Shown here one piece after another: positions 1 through 8,517 of a stretch of DNA of 39,979 bases. The notes beneath the pieces are model-generated. The model was not told the origin of the DNA, made no database searches, and was given only the letters and a program-made list of their open reading frames with translations. The position numbers were made by a program, and so were the translations under genes. Numbering within the stretch: the first letter of the stretch is position 1; each line of letters starts with the position of its first letter. This stretch comes from Candidatus Nitrosopumilus sp. Its GTDB lineage: Archaea > Thermoproteota > Nitrososphaeria > Nitrososphaerales > Nitrosopumilaceae. The DNA is taken from contig JAOMJV010000009.1 in NCBI GenBank assembly GCA_028351415.1, positions 1 to 39,979 on the forward strand, given 5' to 3'.

Positions 1-1353
1 CTTTCCAATTACTTCAAAATTCTCGGCAACTAGTTCTCCTCTGACCATAGTCTTAACAGGCCAGCCTTTTAGATTTTGTCCCTCATATACAATGTAATCA
101 GAAAAACCACCAAATAGCTCAGAAGTTACTTTTTTCTCTTTTTTTAAATTAATCATAGTTACATCAGCATCAGAATTTTTTACAAGTGTTCCTTTTTGCG
201 GATACATGCCAAAAATTCGAGCTGCATTTTGACTAGTAAATTTTACAAGCTGTTCAACAGTAATCCTATTTTGATTTACTCCATAATTGAGTAATAGCGG
301 TAAAGAAGTACCAATTCCAGGAAATCCAGCTAACGCACCCCAAACGTCATCACCATCTAGTTTTAGTTTAATCTGATTAGCAACATGATCAGTTCCTATC
401 GTATCAATTTGGTTATTGGATAATGCATTCCAAACTGCTTTCTGATCATTTTCAGTTCGTATTGGAGGCATAACTTTAGCAAGATACCCATTTTGTTTTT
501 CATAAGATAGTGTAAGATAATGAGGACAGGTTTCTACAAAAATTTTGGTGCCAAGTTTTTTTTCTTCCTGAATTTGTAATAATGCACGCTCTGAACCAAT
601 ATGGACAAAATAAATTACACAGTCATATTCTCTTCCAAACTTAGATATGGTTTTAATTGATTTGGCTTCAAATTCAGGGGAACGACTTGATGACCATGCA
701 GATAATCCATCTTGATTTTTTTCTTTAGCTTTTTTAATTCCGCATCCACATGATTCATAATCTTCAGCATGAACAAGTACAGGACAACCAAGTTGTGCTG
801 CATTTTTTACAATTTTTTCAACAAGTTCATCTGTAACATTTACTTTAGATGGTACAAGATTAGAAGAATTTGGCGGCATGTCCATGTACACATGACCAAC
901 TTCACCACCAAGATTCATGTAAATTTTAAAGGACGTGATGCCCTTATCAATACAAAAATTCATTTCGTCAATTTGTTGTGGAGTAAAAATAGAAGCATGT
1001 ATTGCATAATCAACATAATGATATTCTGATGCAGATTGGAGTTGCGGAGGTAAAGAATTTACAAAAGAACTTTCCAAACGGAGCATTCGCATCATAGTTG
1101 TAACTCCACCTATAGCCGCAGCATGAGATTCAGTTTTTGCAGCTTCATTAATTGGAGAATAAACACCATAGTGGACATGAGTGTCAATTACACCAGGAAT
1201 TGAAATTAATCCATTTCCATTAATTTTATGATCACATGCAGGAATGTCACTAGTTAGTCCCACAATTTTTCCATCATCAATTACAATATTTTTATCAATT
1301 TTTCCAGTAGGTAGCATAACATGTGAATCAACAATCACAGTATCATATGTCAT
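1..1353 (-). CDS. Dihydroorotase/dihydropyrimidinase-type amidohydrolase (3' end cut by window)
   Basis: The frame is open from an ATG at 1353 to the window edge (451 codons, no stop), so the C-terminus is missing. It is a cyclic-amide hydrolase of the metal-dependent amidohydrolase superfamily. Visible features are the HxH metal motif (DTHVHYG, H59 and H61), the probable carboxylated lysine K143 in GITSFKIYM, a later VLVHAED histidine, VHIGS, and the TDH aspartate/histidine near the end. This set is shared by dihydroorotase, allantoinase and hydantoinase. Dihydroorotase (pyrimidine synthesis) is the likeliest role in an autotroph, but the substrate cannot be fixed from sequence. It is divergent from the gene at 1428. 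Confidence 0.85.
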   Translation of the reverse strand, partial: MTYDTVIVDSHVMLPTGKIDKNIVIDDGKIVGLTSDIPACDHKINGNGLISIPGVIDTHVHYGVYSPINEAAKTESHAAAIGGVTTMMRMLRLESSFVNSLPPQLQSASEYHYVDYAIHASIFTPQQIDEMNFCIDKGITSFKIYMNLGGEVGHVYMDMPPNSSNLVPSKVNVTDELVEKIVKNAAQLGCPVLVHAEDYESCGCGIKKAKEKNQDGLSAWSSSRSPEFEAKSIKTISKFGREYDCVIYFVHIGSERALLQIQEEKKLGTKIFVETCPHYLTLSYEKQNGYLAKVMPPIRTENDQKAVWNALSNNQIDTIGTDHVANQIKLKLDGDDVWGALAGFPGIGTSLPLLLNYGVNQNRITVEQLVKFTSQNAARIFGMYPQKGTLVKNSDADVTMINLKKEKKVTSELFGGFSDYIVYEGQNLKGWPVKTMVRGELVAENFEVIGK

Positions 1354-1395
1354 CAGGAAATTTTACACCATGGACTCTATTATGCGTTAAGGAAT

Positions 1396-1405
1396 ACGCT
1401 TAAGT
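1396..1405 (+). promoter_or_regulatory. TATA/BRE-like promoter element
   Basis: ACGCTTAAGT is centred 27 bp before the ATG at 1428. The same ten bases sit at the same distance before the GTG at 31914. This is the spacing expected of an archaeal TATA box serving a leaderless transcript. Confidence 0.55.
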
Positions 1406-1427
1406 GGATTATTCTTAAAGAAAAATA

Positions 1428-1625
1428 ATGGAAGGTTCAGAAATAGCAAAACGGGACCATCAGAGAAATAAATCAGAAATTGTAAAATTAGTGAAAGAAA
1501 TGTTTAGTCAAGAAAAATGGGGTGATCAAGAATATAAGAAAAAACTGCAAGAATTAGTTGTAAAAGACGAAAAATTAGTGAAAGATGTTATTAAAAAAAT
1601 TAAGATAGAAAGAGGATTAGAATAA
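1428..1625 (+). CDS. Small charged helical protein, unknown function
   Basis: I do not recognise this 65-residue protein. It is almost entirely predicted helix, very rich in Lys and Glu, with no cysteine and no membrane segment. The second half (KKKLQELVVKDEKLVKDVIK) could form an amphipathic helix for protein or nucleic-acid contact. A promoter element lies 27 bp upstream, so translation probably begins at the first transcribed base. It stands alone between the divergent amidohydrolase and tRNA-Ala. Confidence 0.65.
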   Translation: MEGSEIAKRDHQRNKSEIVKLVKEMFSQEKWGDQEYKKKLQELVVKDEKLVKDVIKKIKIERGLE

Positions 1626-1679
1626 ACATAAATCTGCTTAGAAAATGAATAAAAGCCCAATTTAGTCCACATAATTTGA

Positions 1680-1751
1680 GGGCCGGTGGTTTAGGGGTAG
1701 AATGCTTCGTTCGCAACGAAGATGTCGAGGGTTCGATTCCCTCCCGGTCCA
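1680..1751 (+). tRNA. tRNA-Ala (anticodon CGC)
   Basis: A full cloverleaf of 72 nt folds. The acceptor GGGCCGG/CCGGTCC carries the G3:U70 wobble that marks alanine tRNAs. The anticodon stem CTTCG/CGAAG holds loop TTCGCAA, giving anticodon CGC. The T arm is GAGGG-TTCGATT-CCCTC and the discriminator is A. There is no intron and CCA is not encoded. Confidence 0.95.
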
Positions 1752-1794
1752 TTTAACCAGAAACTATTATACATAAATAAAAAATAGCATCATC

Positions 1795-2154
1795 ATGGAA
1801 GTTTTTGATGGTAAACAGGCTGCACAAGATTATATGTCAAAGCATACGCTAGCGTTCTCTACTCCAGAATTAACTTTAATGAGATTTTCATTTTGGTTAG
1901 GAGATTCAGTTCCAGATCCAAAAAATGATGGAAAAGGAATACCAAGAATGATGACATATTTGGTAGAACAGGACTTCGAACCAGTATTAATTGATGATGA
2001 AACATATGTTCCATCAGGCGCAGTAAAAAGTTCAGCAAATGTTGGAAATGCATTCATGGAAGTAAAACAAGATGGAAAATTCTGTTCAGAATGTGGGAAT
2101 ACTCTTTCAATGACAGCAAAGTTTTGTCCTGAATGCGGTACAACACAAGAATAA
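1795..2154 (+). CDS. Zinc-ribbon protein, unknown function
   Basis: A 119-residue protein with an N-terminal alpha/beta region of about 90 residues that I do not recognise. It ends in a two-knuckle zinc ribbon (CSECG near residue 96 and CPECG near 112). The ribbon closely resembles those at the ends of the next two zinc-ribbon genes (2175-2702 and 3218-3991), which suggests a shared interaction module. There is no signal peptide or membrane segment, so it is probably cytosolic. Start ATG at 1795, about 40 nt after the tRNA. Confidence 0.75.
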   Translation: MEVFDGKQAAQDYMSKHTLAFSTPELTLMRFSFWLGDSVPDPKNDGKGIPRMMTYLVEQDFEPVLIDDETYVPSGAVKSSANVGNAFMEVKQDGKFCSECGNTLSMTAKFCPECGTTQE

Positions 2155-2174
2155 GAAAATTATATTTTTAATTT

Positions 2175-2702
2175 TTATGCTTTAGCTCCGCACTTTGTGC
2201 AGAATTTTGAATTTGGTCTTAATTCAGCACCACATGATGAACATCCGTTTCCAGCTTGTTGTTGTGGTGCTGTTTGTCTTGGCATCAAAGATGGATCAGG
2301 AGAAGGTAAAGTTCCAACATCTCCAAATGATTCTTGTGCAGATACAATTCCAGGTGGACCTCCACCTACTGGATTAGCTGAAGTTCCTGCTCTTGGTGGC
2401 GGATTCATTCCGCCAGGTTGACCCATTCCAGGCATTAAACCAGGAGATTGTGTATTTCCAGGACCCCCAGAACCTTGAGATTTTTTTAATTCAAAGATCA
2501 CTTTGATAGCTAAAAATTCTAATGCAGAATATGCAACTGTGTAATCACCTAGTTTTTGAAAAAAGGCTTTATCACTAATTTTACCTGCTTTGTACATGTT
2601 GTTAGTGTCTAAAAATGATTCATAGTATCCCTGAGATTCATCAAACAAACTTTCTAGTTTCTCAAAAAGCATTCCAAGTGTATCTACTTCACCAAATGAC
2701 AT
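2175..2702 (-). CDS. Zinc-ribbon protein with Gly/Pro-rich linker, unknown function
   Basis: The N-terminal ~90 residues are helical (SFGEVDTLGMLFEKLESLF onward). They are followed by a Pro/Gly/Met-rich low-complexity linker of about 65 residues and a C-terminal zinc ribbon (CSSCG ... CTKCG). I choose the ATG at 2702 over the in-frame ATG at 2714 because a TATA-like TAATTAATAT at 2723-2733 lies 26 bp before 2702. It is convergent with the gene at 1795. The layout suggests an adaptor: a helical binding domain tethered to a small zinc knuckle. The function is not recognised. Confidence 0.7.
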   Translation of the reverse strand: MSFGEVDTLGMLFEKLESLFDESQGYYESFLDTNNMYKAGKISDKAFFQKLGDYTVAYSALEFLAIKVIFELKKSQGSGGPGNTQSPGLMPGMGQPGGMNPPPRAGTSANPVGGGPPGIVSAQESFGDVGTLPSPDPSLMPRQTAPQQQAGNGCSSCGAELRPNSKFCTKCGAKA

Positions 2703-2774
2703 ACTCAGTCTCAAATTTTGGAATATTAATTACTTTAGGATGAAAAAATAATAAAAAACGTTTTCTGTAGTAAT

Positions 2775-3101
2775 CTATGCTAGTGCTCTATCAATCATAC
2801 TTTGGTATGATTCTTTAGAAGCTGCACCTACCTGCTGACTAACTATTTCACCTTTGTTAAGGAGAATTAAGGTTGGAATACTAAATACATTGTATTTTGA
2901 AGCCAATTCATTAGCCTCATCAACATTAACCTTGACAAATTTTACTTTGCCATCATAGTCATTTGCAAGTTCTTCAACTACTGGACCTACCATTCTACAT
3001 GGACCACACCATTCGGCCCAAAAGTCTACGAATACAGGAATGTCAGAATTTATGACATCTACTTCCCAAGACTTGGTATCTGAAATTTGAGTAACTCCCA
3101 T
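2775..3101 (-). CDS. trxA: Thioredoxin
   Basis: A classical single-domain thioredoxin for cytosolic thiol-disulfide exchange. The active site WCGPC lies in FWAEWCGPCRM and the cis-proline in FSIPTLILL, and the whole fold is present at normal length (108 residues). I take the ATG at 3101 because the thioredoxin fold begins just after it. A GTG at 3140 would add 13 residues (NVFRYDKYSKNI) with no counterpart in the family. That longer form cannot be excluded, since a TATA-like CTTTAAAA lies at 3160-3167. The gene stands alone and divergent from the gene at 3218. Confidence 0.92.
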   Translation of the reverse strand: MGVTQISDTKSWEVDVINSDIPVFVDFWAEWCGPCRMVGPVVEELANDYDGKVKFVKVNVDEANELASKYNVFSIPTLILLNKGEIVSQQVGAASKESYQSMIDRALA

Positions 3102-3185
3102 TATATTTTTCGAATATTTATCATACCTAAAAACGTTCACCAGATTCTAAATCTTTATTTTTTAAAGAAAGATTAAATTTCATAT

Positions 3186-3195
3186 ATACTTAAAT
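3186..3195 (+). promoter_or_regulatory. TATA element for the gene at 3218
   Basis: TATACTTAAA-type sequence centred about 27 bp before the ATG at 3218, supporting a leaderless start there. Confidence 0.5.
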
Positions 3196-3217
3196 GACGT
3201 TTTGATAAAACTGATTT

Positions 3218-3991
3218 ATGAGTTCAGAACTTAGATTAAAAAAATTAAGAGGTTCTGGAGGCTACATTATGGCCACAGTTACAGATGAGCAACAAGTGAA
3301 AGGAAACTTAGGAGGTCCAGATTTATTTTTAGCACCAATTGGAAGATTAAATGATGATAAAATTACTAAACATTTCTGCAATACATGTGAAAAAGAATTT
3401 GAAGGTCCGCCAAAAATAGAATTTGAAAATCCAAATGAAGAAGTTGCAGAAAATTTGGTTCTAGCCGAACGAGGTCAGTATATTTGTAAAGTATGTAATG
3501 CTTCAATTGCAGAATATAGAGAGTTCAAAAAACCAAATGAGGAGGAGGAAGTTGGAGGTGCAAAACCACTAGACGCAAACGTTGCACCAGCAGTAGAACC
3601 TCCAACATTACCTAAAGCAGAAACTGCACCTGTAGCAGAAACTGCACCTGTAGCAGAAACTGCACCTTTAGTAGAAGTTACACAACCAAGTTCATCTGCG
3701 TCAGTTAGTTCAATTGAAGGAAGAGCAGTAATAGATGAAAATGCAAATAAAGTTGGCATTGCAAAACAAGTTGGAGTTGATGCCAATACACAATCAATGG
3801 TTTTGGTTATAACTAAAAACGATGGTACAGAAGGAAGCATCCCTTGGACTAGTATCAAAAAAGTAGGTGAAGTAATTCTACTAGGAAAACCTGAAGAAGC
3901 CGTTGTTACTCAACCAGGAAAATGTTCTGAATGTGGATTTGTAAATAAAGACGAGTCTAAATTTTGTGAAGATTGTGGAACAAAAATTTAG
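3218..3991 (+). CDS. Double zinc-binding protein with PRC-barrel-like domain
   Basis: The 257 residues fall into four parts: a first zinc-binding region (FCNTCEKEF and YICKVCN, around residues 50-90); a low-complexity linker with the repeat ETAPVA three times; a small beta-rich domain (about 168-225) resembling a PRC barrel; and a C-terminal zinc ribbon (CSECG ... CEDCG). The promoter spacing supports the ATG at 3218. An internal ATG at 3269 has a GGAGG site eight bases upstream, so a shorter form lacking 17 residues is possible. PRC barrels occur in proteins of RNA processing and cell division; the role here is not known. Confidence 0.75.
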   Translation: MSSELRLKKLRGSGGYIMATVTDEQQVKGNLGGPDLFLAPIGRLNDDKITKHFCNTCEKEFEGPPKIEFENPNEEVAENLVLAERGQYICKVCNASIAEYREFKKPNEEEEVGGAKPLDANVAPAVEPPTLPKAETAPVAETAPVAETAPLVEVTQPSSSASVSSIEGRAVIDENANKVGIAKQVGVDANTQSMVLVITKNDGTEGSIPWTSIKKVGEVILLGKPEEAVVTQPGKCSECGFVNKDESKFCEDCGTKI

Positions 3992-4033
3992 TAATTAAAA
4001 AAATTAATGAATATTACTAAGGAGATAATGTAA

Positions 4034-4747
4034 TTGGCTAAAAGATCAAACTCAAAAGGGATAATCAGAGATATTGGAATTGTCGTTGTAGCAGTTGTAA
4101 TAATGTGGATTGGAATACAAGTAGTATTTGGTACAGAGGTGCTAACTTTAGAAGGAAATCAAATCAAAGTCGGGGGTCCATTTTATGTAGTTGTAAGTGG
4201 AAGTATGATTCCAGTTTTACAAGTTTATGACATCATAGTTATTCAAGGGCATGATACATTTGAAGAAGTTGAAATAGGGGATATCATAGTTTTTGATAGA
4301 CCTTCGGATCATAATAGGGTAATAGTTCACAGAGTGGTATCAATAACTAATGAAGACCCTAGGACAATCAGAACACAAGGAGATGCAAATCCAGGATCCA
4401 TTCCAGGAACAGATTTTCCAATTACTGAAGAAGAGTATATTGGAAAAGTTGCACACATAATTCCACAATTAGGATATGTTACACAAATTTTGCAACCTCC
4501 AACAAATTACATAATTATTGCAGTTGTAATTGGAATTATGATAATTAAACAATTTACAGGTAAGAAAAAAGACGCAGATGATCTTGTAACTAAAGAGACA
4601 TTAGAAGAATTGTCAGATATTGGTAAAATTGAAGCGGATTCAGAATATTCTGAAGACATAAAAAAATCAGAAATTACTGAAGAAAAAATTGAAGATTCAG
4701 AAGAATTAAGTAAAAAAGATATTTCTGATAAAGAAAATAATCAATAA
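4034..4747 (+). CDS. Signal peptidase I (archaeal/ER type, S26B)
   Basis: It cleaves signal peptides from exported proteins at the membrane. Membrane segments are at about residues 12-32 and 158-172. The catalytic serine is S57 in VVSGSM and the histidine H99 in VIVHRVV, as in the Ser/His archaeal class. GDANPG (D117) is the conserved C-terminal box. About 60 mostly acidic residues follow the second membrane segment, an extension beyond the usual length. The start is TTG at 4034 with GGAG at 4021-4024. An ATG immediately followed by TAA (4028-4033) lies between the two. Confidence 0.92.
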   Translation: MAKRSNSKGIIRDIGIVVVAVVIMWIGIQVVFGTEVLTLEGNQIKVGGPFYVVVSGSMIPVLQVYDIIVIQGHDTFEEVEIGDIIVFDRPSDHNRVIVHRVVSITNEDPRTIRTQGDANPGSIPGTDFPITEEEYIGKVAHIIPQLGYVTQILQPPTNYIIIAVVIGIMIIKQFTGKKKDADDLVTKETLEELSDIGKIEADSEYSEDIKKSEITEEKIEDSEELSKKDISDKENNQ

Positions 4748-4761
4748 ATTAAAGACTACAG

Positions 4762-6288
4762 TTAAAGAACAGAGTCTTTTGTTTTAAAAACTCTTTTGAA
4801 GTAATCAGATGGCTCATTAGGTTCTTCAACGTCATTTGTAATTCCAGCTAAATTCTTTGCTAAATTCTTCTTGTAACCTATTTGCATTTGTCGTTGAATT
4901 TGGATTCTTTGAGCCTGTGGTGAACCTGCACCATGCATAGATTCTGTAAGATATCCAACTGAATTTCTACCAAGTGTCATATTTTCTATTAATCTTAAAA
5001 TTCTCATTCTGTTTTCTACATCTACACCTTTTCTTCCAGCAAGATATTTTTTTAACATTGGACCAGCTTCTGGATGTCTAAAGTCTTGTTCTGATGGTAA
5101 GGTGACCATTAATCCACCTGCAATATCTTGTGCCAATCTACTAATTTCATATGGGAATCTAGTAACATTGTGTTTACAAACTTGTGCAAGCATATCATCA
5201 TTTAGATAAACACCAGATTTCATTTTCTGTCCTTGGTGTGAAGATGCAATACCTGCTGCAAAAATTGTTTCGTTAAGATGAGTCATCTCAATAATTTTAT
5301 CTTTAATGTGGGAAACTTTGGGTACTCCGTTATAATCTGCAATTGTTGCAGCAGCACCAATTAAGACATCACCTAATCCAGTTTTACAAACATAACTGCG
5401 TCGGTGATAGCAAGTAAAACGTTCAACTAACATTGATGCAAATTCAAATTCTCCATTCATAAAAATTTTATCCCATGGGATAAACACCCTATCTAAAATC
5501 ATCAAAGCTTCTTGTCCACCAAATTTTGCATTACCAGAATCAATATCACCCTCCTCCATAGCCCGAGTATCACAAGATTGTCTACCATAAATGTAAGTTA
5601 GTCCTTCAACATCTGCTGGAATTGCACCTACAATTGCCCAATCTTTGTCACTTTCAGTTAATCTAATAGTTGGCATCAAAATTATCCAATGGGAGTTTAT
5701 GCAACCAGTTTGGTGTGCTTTAGCTCCAGATACATAGACTCCTTTCTCATCACTGTCAACTACTCGTGTGAATAAATCAGGATCATCTTGTTCAGATGGA
5801 CCCTTACTTCTATCGCCTTTCGGATCAGTCATTGCGCCTCCGATTACAAGATTTTCTTGTTGAACCATCTTTACAAATTCTAAGAATCGTTTATGATAAT
5901 CAGTTCCATGTTTTTCATCTATTTCAAATGTAGTTGAATGTAAAGAATTCATGGCATCCATTCCAACACATCTTTGAAAACACGTACCAGTGTTTTGTCC
6001 TAATTTTCTTTGCATTTTATTTTGTAAAACTAAATCTTCTGCACTTTCTGCAATGTGTAAAAATCTATTAACTTTCAATCCAGTAATTGAGGAATCAGCA
6101 GAAGCAAGTGATTCTTCACGCATTGCAAGATCATAAGTTTCAGCAACTGCATTAATTGATGGTCTAATTATTGGATGATCTACAGGTTCTTTAACTAATT
6201 CGCCAAAAAGATAAATTTTGAGATTTCGATTTCTAAGACTTTCAATGTAATCATCGCCAGATCTAATTGTCTTTAACACATTTGCCAT
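4762..6288 (-). CDS. abfD: 4-hydroxybutyryl-CoA dehydratase
   Basis: A flavin and [4Fe-4S] enzyme converting 4-hydroxybutyryl-CoA to crotonyl-CoA, the signature step of the 3-hydroxypropionate/4-hydroxybutyrate CO2-fixation cycle. The family is 4-hydroxyphenylacetate 3-hydroxylase-like and 508 residues is normal. Cluster ligands are visible as C103 and C107 (TGTCFQRCVG) and H295 and C301 (HRRSYVC). FAD and CoA regions such as MTDPKGDRS, HQTGC and GRQSCDTR are intact. A TATA element lies about 25 bp before the ATG. It has its own promoter but lies next to the probable 4-hydroxybutyryl-CoA synthetase gene on the same strand. Confidence 0.95.
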   Translation of the reverse strand: MANVLKTIRSGDDYIESLRNRNLKIYLFGELVKEPVDHPIIRPSINAVAETYDLAMREESLASADSSITGLKVNRFLHIAESAEDLVLQNKMQRKLGQNTGTCFQRCVGMDAMNSLHSTTFEIDEKHGTDYHKRFLEFVKMVQQENLVIGGAMTDPKGDRSKGPSEQDDPDLFTRVVDSDEKGVYVSGAKAHQTGCINSHWIILMPTIRLTESDKDWAIVGAIPADVEGLTYIYGRQSCDTRAMEEGDIDSGNAKFGGQEALMILDRVFIPWDKIFMNGEFEFASMLVERFTCYHRRSYVCKTGLGDVLIGAAATIADYNGVPKVSHIKDKIIEMTHLNETIFAAGIASSHQGQKMKSGVYLNDDMLAQVCKHNVTRFPYEISRLAQDIAGGLMVTLPSEQDFRHPEAGPMLKKYLAGRKGVDVENRMRILRLIENMTLGRNSVGYLTESMHGAGSPQAQRIQIQRQMQIGYKKNLAKNLAGITNDVEEPNEPSDYFKRVFKTKDSVL

Positions 6289-6306
6289 GAATCAATTATG
6301 TCTAAG

Positions 6307-6319
6307 TTCTATAAATAGT
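6307..6319 (-). promoter_or_regulatory. TATA element for the dehydratase gene
   Basis: Read on the minus strand, ACTATTTATAGAA is centred 25 bp before the ATG at 6288, so the transcript is probably leaderless. Confidence 0.5.
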
Positions 6320-6358
6320 CTGAATTCCAAGAATGAGGATTTTACGAATGAGAGATGA

Positions 6359-8455
6359 TTATAAGCCGATTCTAACATCTAAAATTTTACAACCCTTTCC
6401 TTTTTCCATCACTAGTACAGGATTCATGTCTAATTCTTTAATCTCTTTAAAGTCAGAGACTAGTTGAGAGAGTCTCTGAATACATTCAGAGAGTTTTGCA
6501 ATATCGGACGGTTTTTCTCCTCTAACACCTTGAAGAAGTTTTTGTGTTTTAATTGAGGCAATCATATCATCTGCTTCATTATCAGTTACTGGTGCAAGCT
6601 TGAATGTAACATCCTTTAGAACCTCTACATAGATTCCACCCATTCCCAACATAATTACTGGACCAAATCCAGGCTCCAGTTTAGAACCAATGATTAATTC
6701 TTTACCTCCTTTGACCATCTCTACAATCAAAACTCCCTTTATCTCAGCATTTTTATCATATTTTTTAGCATTTTTGATGATTGTTTTGTAGGCATCTTTA
6801 ACTTCAGCATCATTAGTGAGATTTACTTTAACTCCACCTGCATCAGACTTGTGAATAATTTGCGGTGATGCAATTTTCATCACAACAGGATAACCAATTT
6901 TCTTTGCAGTTTTTACAGCTTCTGTTTCGTTTGTAGCAAGTGCACTAGCAGGAAGAGGTAGACCATATGCTTTGAGAACTTCTTGACACTCTTCTTCTAA
7001 GAGATTAGGTCTTTTTTCATTTTTAACTTTATCAAAAATTTTCTGTGCTTTTGCTTTATTTACTTTAAATTTAGTGATTTTACCAGTAGGGGATTTAATC
7101 CAGTTTCTAAATCTAATCATTGCTGCAAGAGTTCGAATTGCACCTTCAGCATATGTATAGTATGGAACATTACCCTTTGCTAAAATTTCTCTATTAGTAA
7201 TTCCTTCATCCAATCCCATCAAACTAGCAAGCATTGTTTTTTTGTATTTTTTTGACATACTAACAATTACATTTGCAAGTTCATCATAATCTAAAGTTCC
7301 AGAAGGAGTACACATTGAAATAACTGAACCGACTTTTGGATGAGCAAGTACACGATCTAAAACATTGTTGAATCTATCAGAATCAGCATCACCGACAATA
7401 TCAACAGGGTTTCTGGAGCTGCCCCAAGGCGGAATTACAGCGTCAATTTTTTTTCTAACAGTATCAATATTTGCCATTTTAATATTCAGTTTTGAACATG
7501 CATCAGTTGAAATAATTGCAGGTCCACCTGCATTTGAAACAATTACAAGATCACCTGCTAATGGTAATGGTTGCTTAGAAAATGCAGTTGCATAATCAAA
7601 TAGTTCTTCCATGGTATCAACTCTAATTGCACCAGATTGTTTTAGTAACGCATCATAAATTTCATCAGAGCCCATTAAAGCTCCAGTATGAGACATTGCA
7701 GCTTTTGCACCTTCAGGACTACGTCCAGATTTAAGAACAAGTACAGGTTTTTTGAGTTTTTTAGTAATATTTTTACAAACTTTAAGAAATTCTTGACCAT
7801 CACCCATATCCTCAAGATACATTACAATAACTTCAGTTTGTTTGTGATTTGCAAGAATTTTAAGAATATCTACTTCGCTCATTGCAGCTTTGTTTCCAAG
7901 ACTTACAACAGCTGAAAAGCCAATTCCTTGTGCACTAGCATCTTCAACTAATGCTGCACAGATAGCACCACTTTGTGATACAAGTGCAATCTTTCCAGAT
8001 TTTGGAGTGATTTTAAGAAATGTAGAATTCATCATTGTTTTTGGATCAAGATTCATGACACCAAGACAATTTGGTCCAATGATTTGGATTTTGTATTTTT
8101 TAGCTATATCTTTAATTTCTTCTTCACGTTTTGCACCCTCTTCATCGACTTCTTTGAATCCAGCTGTTATGATAATTACACCTTTGATTTTTTTCTTTCC
8201 ACATTCCTCTAAAACCGGCGCAACAAGAGTATTTTTAATTACAATAACTGCAAGATCGATTGGTTTTGGAACATCCAAAACAGTCTTGTATGCTTTTTTA
8301 GAAAAAACTGTTTCTCTTGAAGGACTAATTGGATAAACAACTCCTGTAAAGCCATTAATGATATTAGATGTAATTGTAGCACCAACGCTGCCAGGTTTAT
8401 CAGATGCACCTATCACTGCAATAGATTTCGGAGATAAGAAAACAGATTCTGCCAT
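6359..8455 (-). CDS. ADP-forming acyl-CoA synthetase, probably 4-hydroxybutyryl-CoA synthetase
   Basis: A 698-residue fused alpha-beta NDP-forming acyl-CoA synthetase. The parts in order are a CoA-binding Rossmann domain (IAVIGASDKPGSVG at 12-25), succinyl-CoA-synthetase-like domains with the phosphohistidine H256 in SHTGALMG, and a C-terminal ATP-grasp domain (about 465-698, IIHKSDAGG with H535). In thaumarchaea two such paralogues activate 3-hydroxypropionate and 4-hydroxybutyrate at the cost of one ATP to ADP. Adjacency to the dehydratase favours 4-hydroxybutyrate, which is an inference from context. A TATA element lies about 29 bp before the ATG. Confidence 0.92.
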   Translation of the reverse strand: MAESVFLSPKSIAVIGASDKPGSVGATITSNIINGFTGVVYPISPSRETVFSKKAYKTVLDVPKPIDLAVIVIKNTLVAPVLEECGKKKIKGVIIITAGFKEVDEEGAKREEEIKDIAKKYKIQIIGPNCLGVMNLDPKTMMNSTFLKITPKSGKIALVSQSGAICAALVEDASAQGIGFSAVVSLGNKAAMSEVDILKILANHKQTEVIVMYLEDMGDGQEFLKVCKNITKKLKKPVLVLKSGRSPEGAKAAMSHTGALMGSDEIYDALLKQSGAIRVDTMEELFDYATAFSKQPLPLAGDLVIVSNAGGPAIISTDACSKLNIKMANIDTVRKKIDAVIPPWGSSRNPVDIVGDADSDRFNNVLDRVLAHPKVGSVISMCTPSGTLDYDELANVIVSMSKKYKKTMLASLMGLDEGITNREILAKGNVPYYTYAEGAIRTLAAMIRFRNWIKSPTGKITKFKVNKAKAQKIFDKVKNEKRPNLLEEECQEVLKAYGLPLPASALATNETEAVKTAKKIGYPVVMKIASPQIIHKSDAGGVKVNLTNDAEVKDAYKTIIKNAKKYDKNAEIKGVLIVEMVKGGKELIIGSKLEPGFGPVIMLGMGGIYVEVLKDVTFKLAPVTDNEADDMIASIKTQKLLQGVRGEKPSDIAKLSECIQRLSQLVSDFKEIKELDMNPVLVMEKGKGCKILDVRIGL

Positions 8456-8477
8456 AATAAAGGGGATCTAAGATTTT

Positions 8478-8489
8478 GTATAATAAAGT
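8478..8489 (-). promoter_or_regulatory. TATA element for the acyl-CoA synthetase gene
   Basis: Read on the minus strand, CTTTATTATACA is centred about 29 bp before the ATG at 8455. Confidence 0.45.
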
Positions 8490-8517
8490 TATTCATAGAA
8501 ATGTCTGATCTTAGATT

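Noticed and set aside
769-1029. 86-residue plus-strand frame
   Set aside because: Antisense to the truncated amidohydrolase, whose motifs are clear in the minus frame.
7890-8336. 148-residue plus-strand frame inside the acyl-CoA synthetase gene
   Set aside because: Antisense shadow of a well-conserved gene; no motif.
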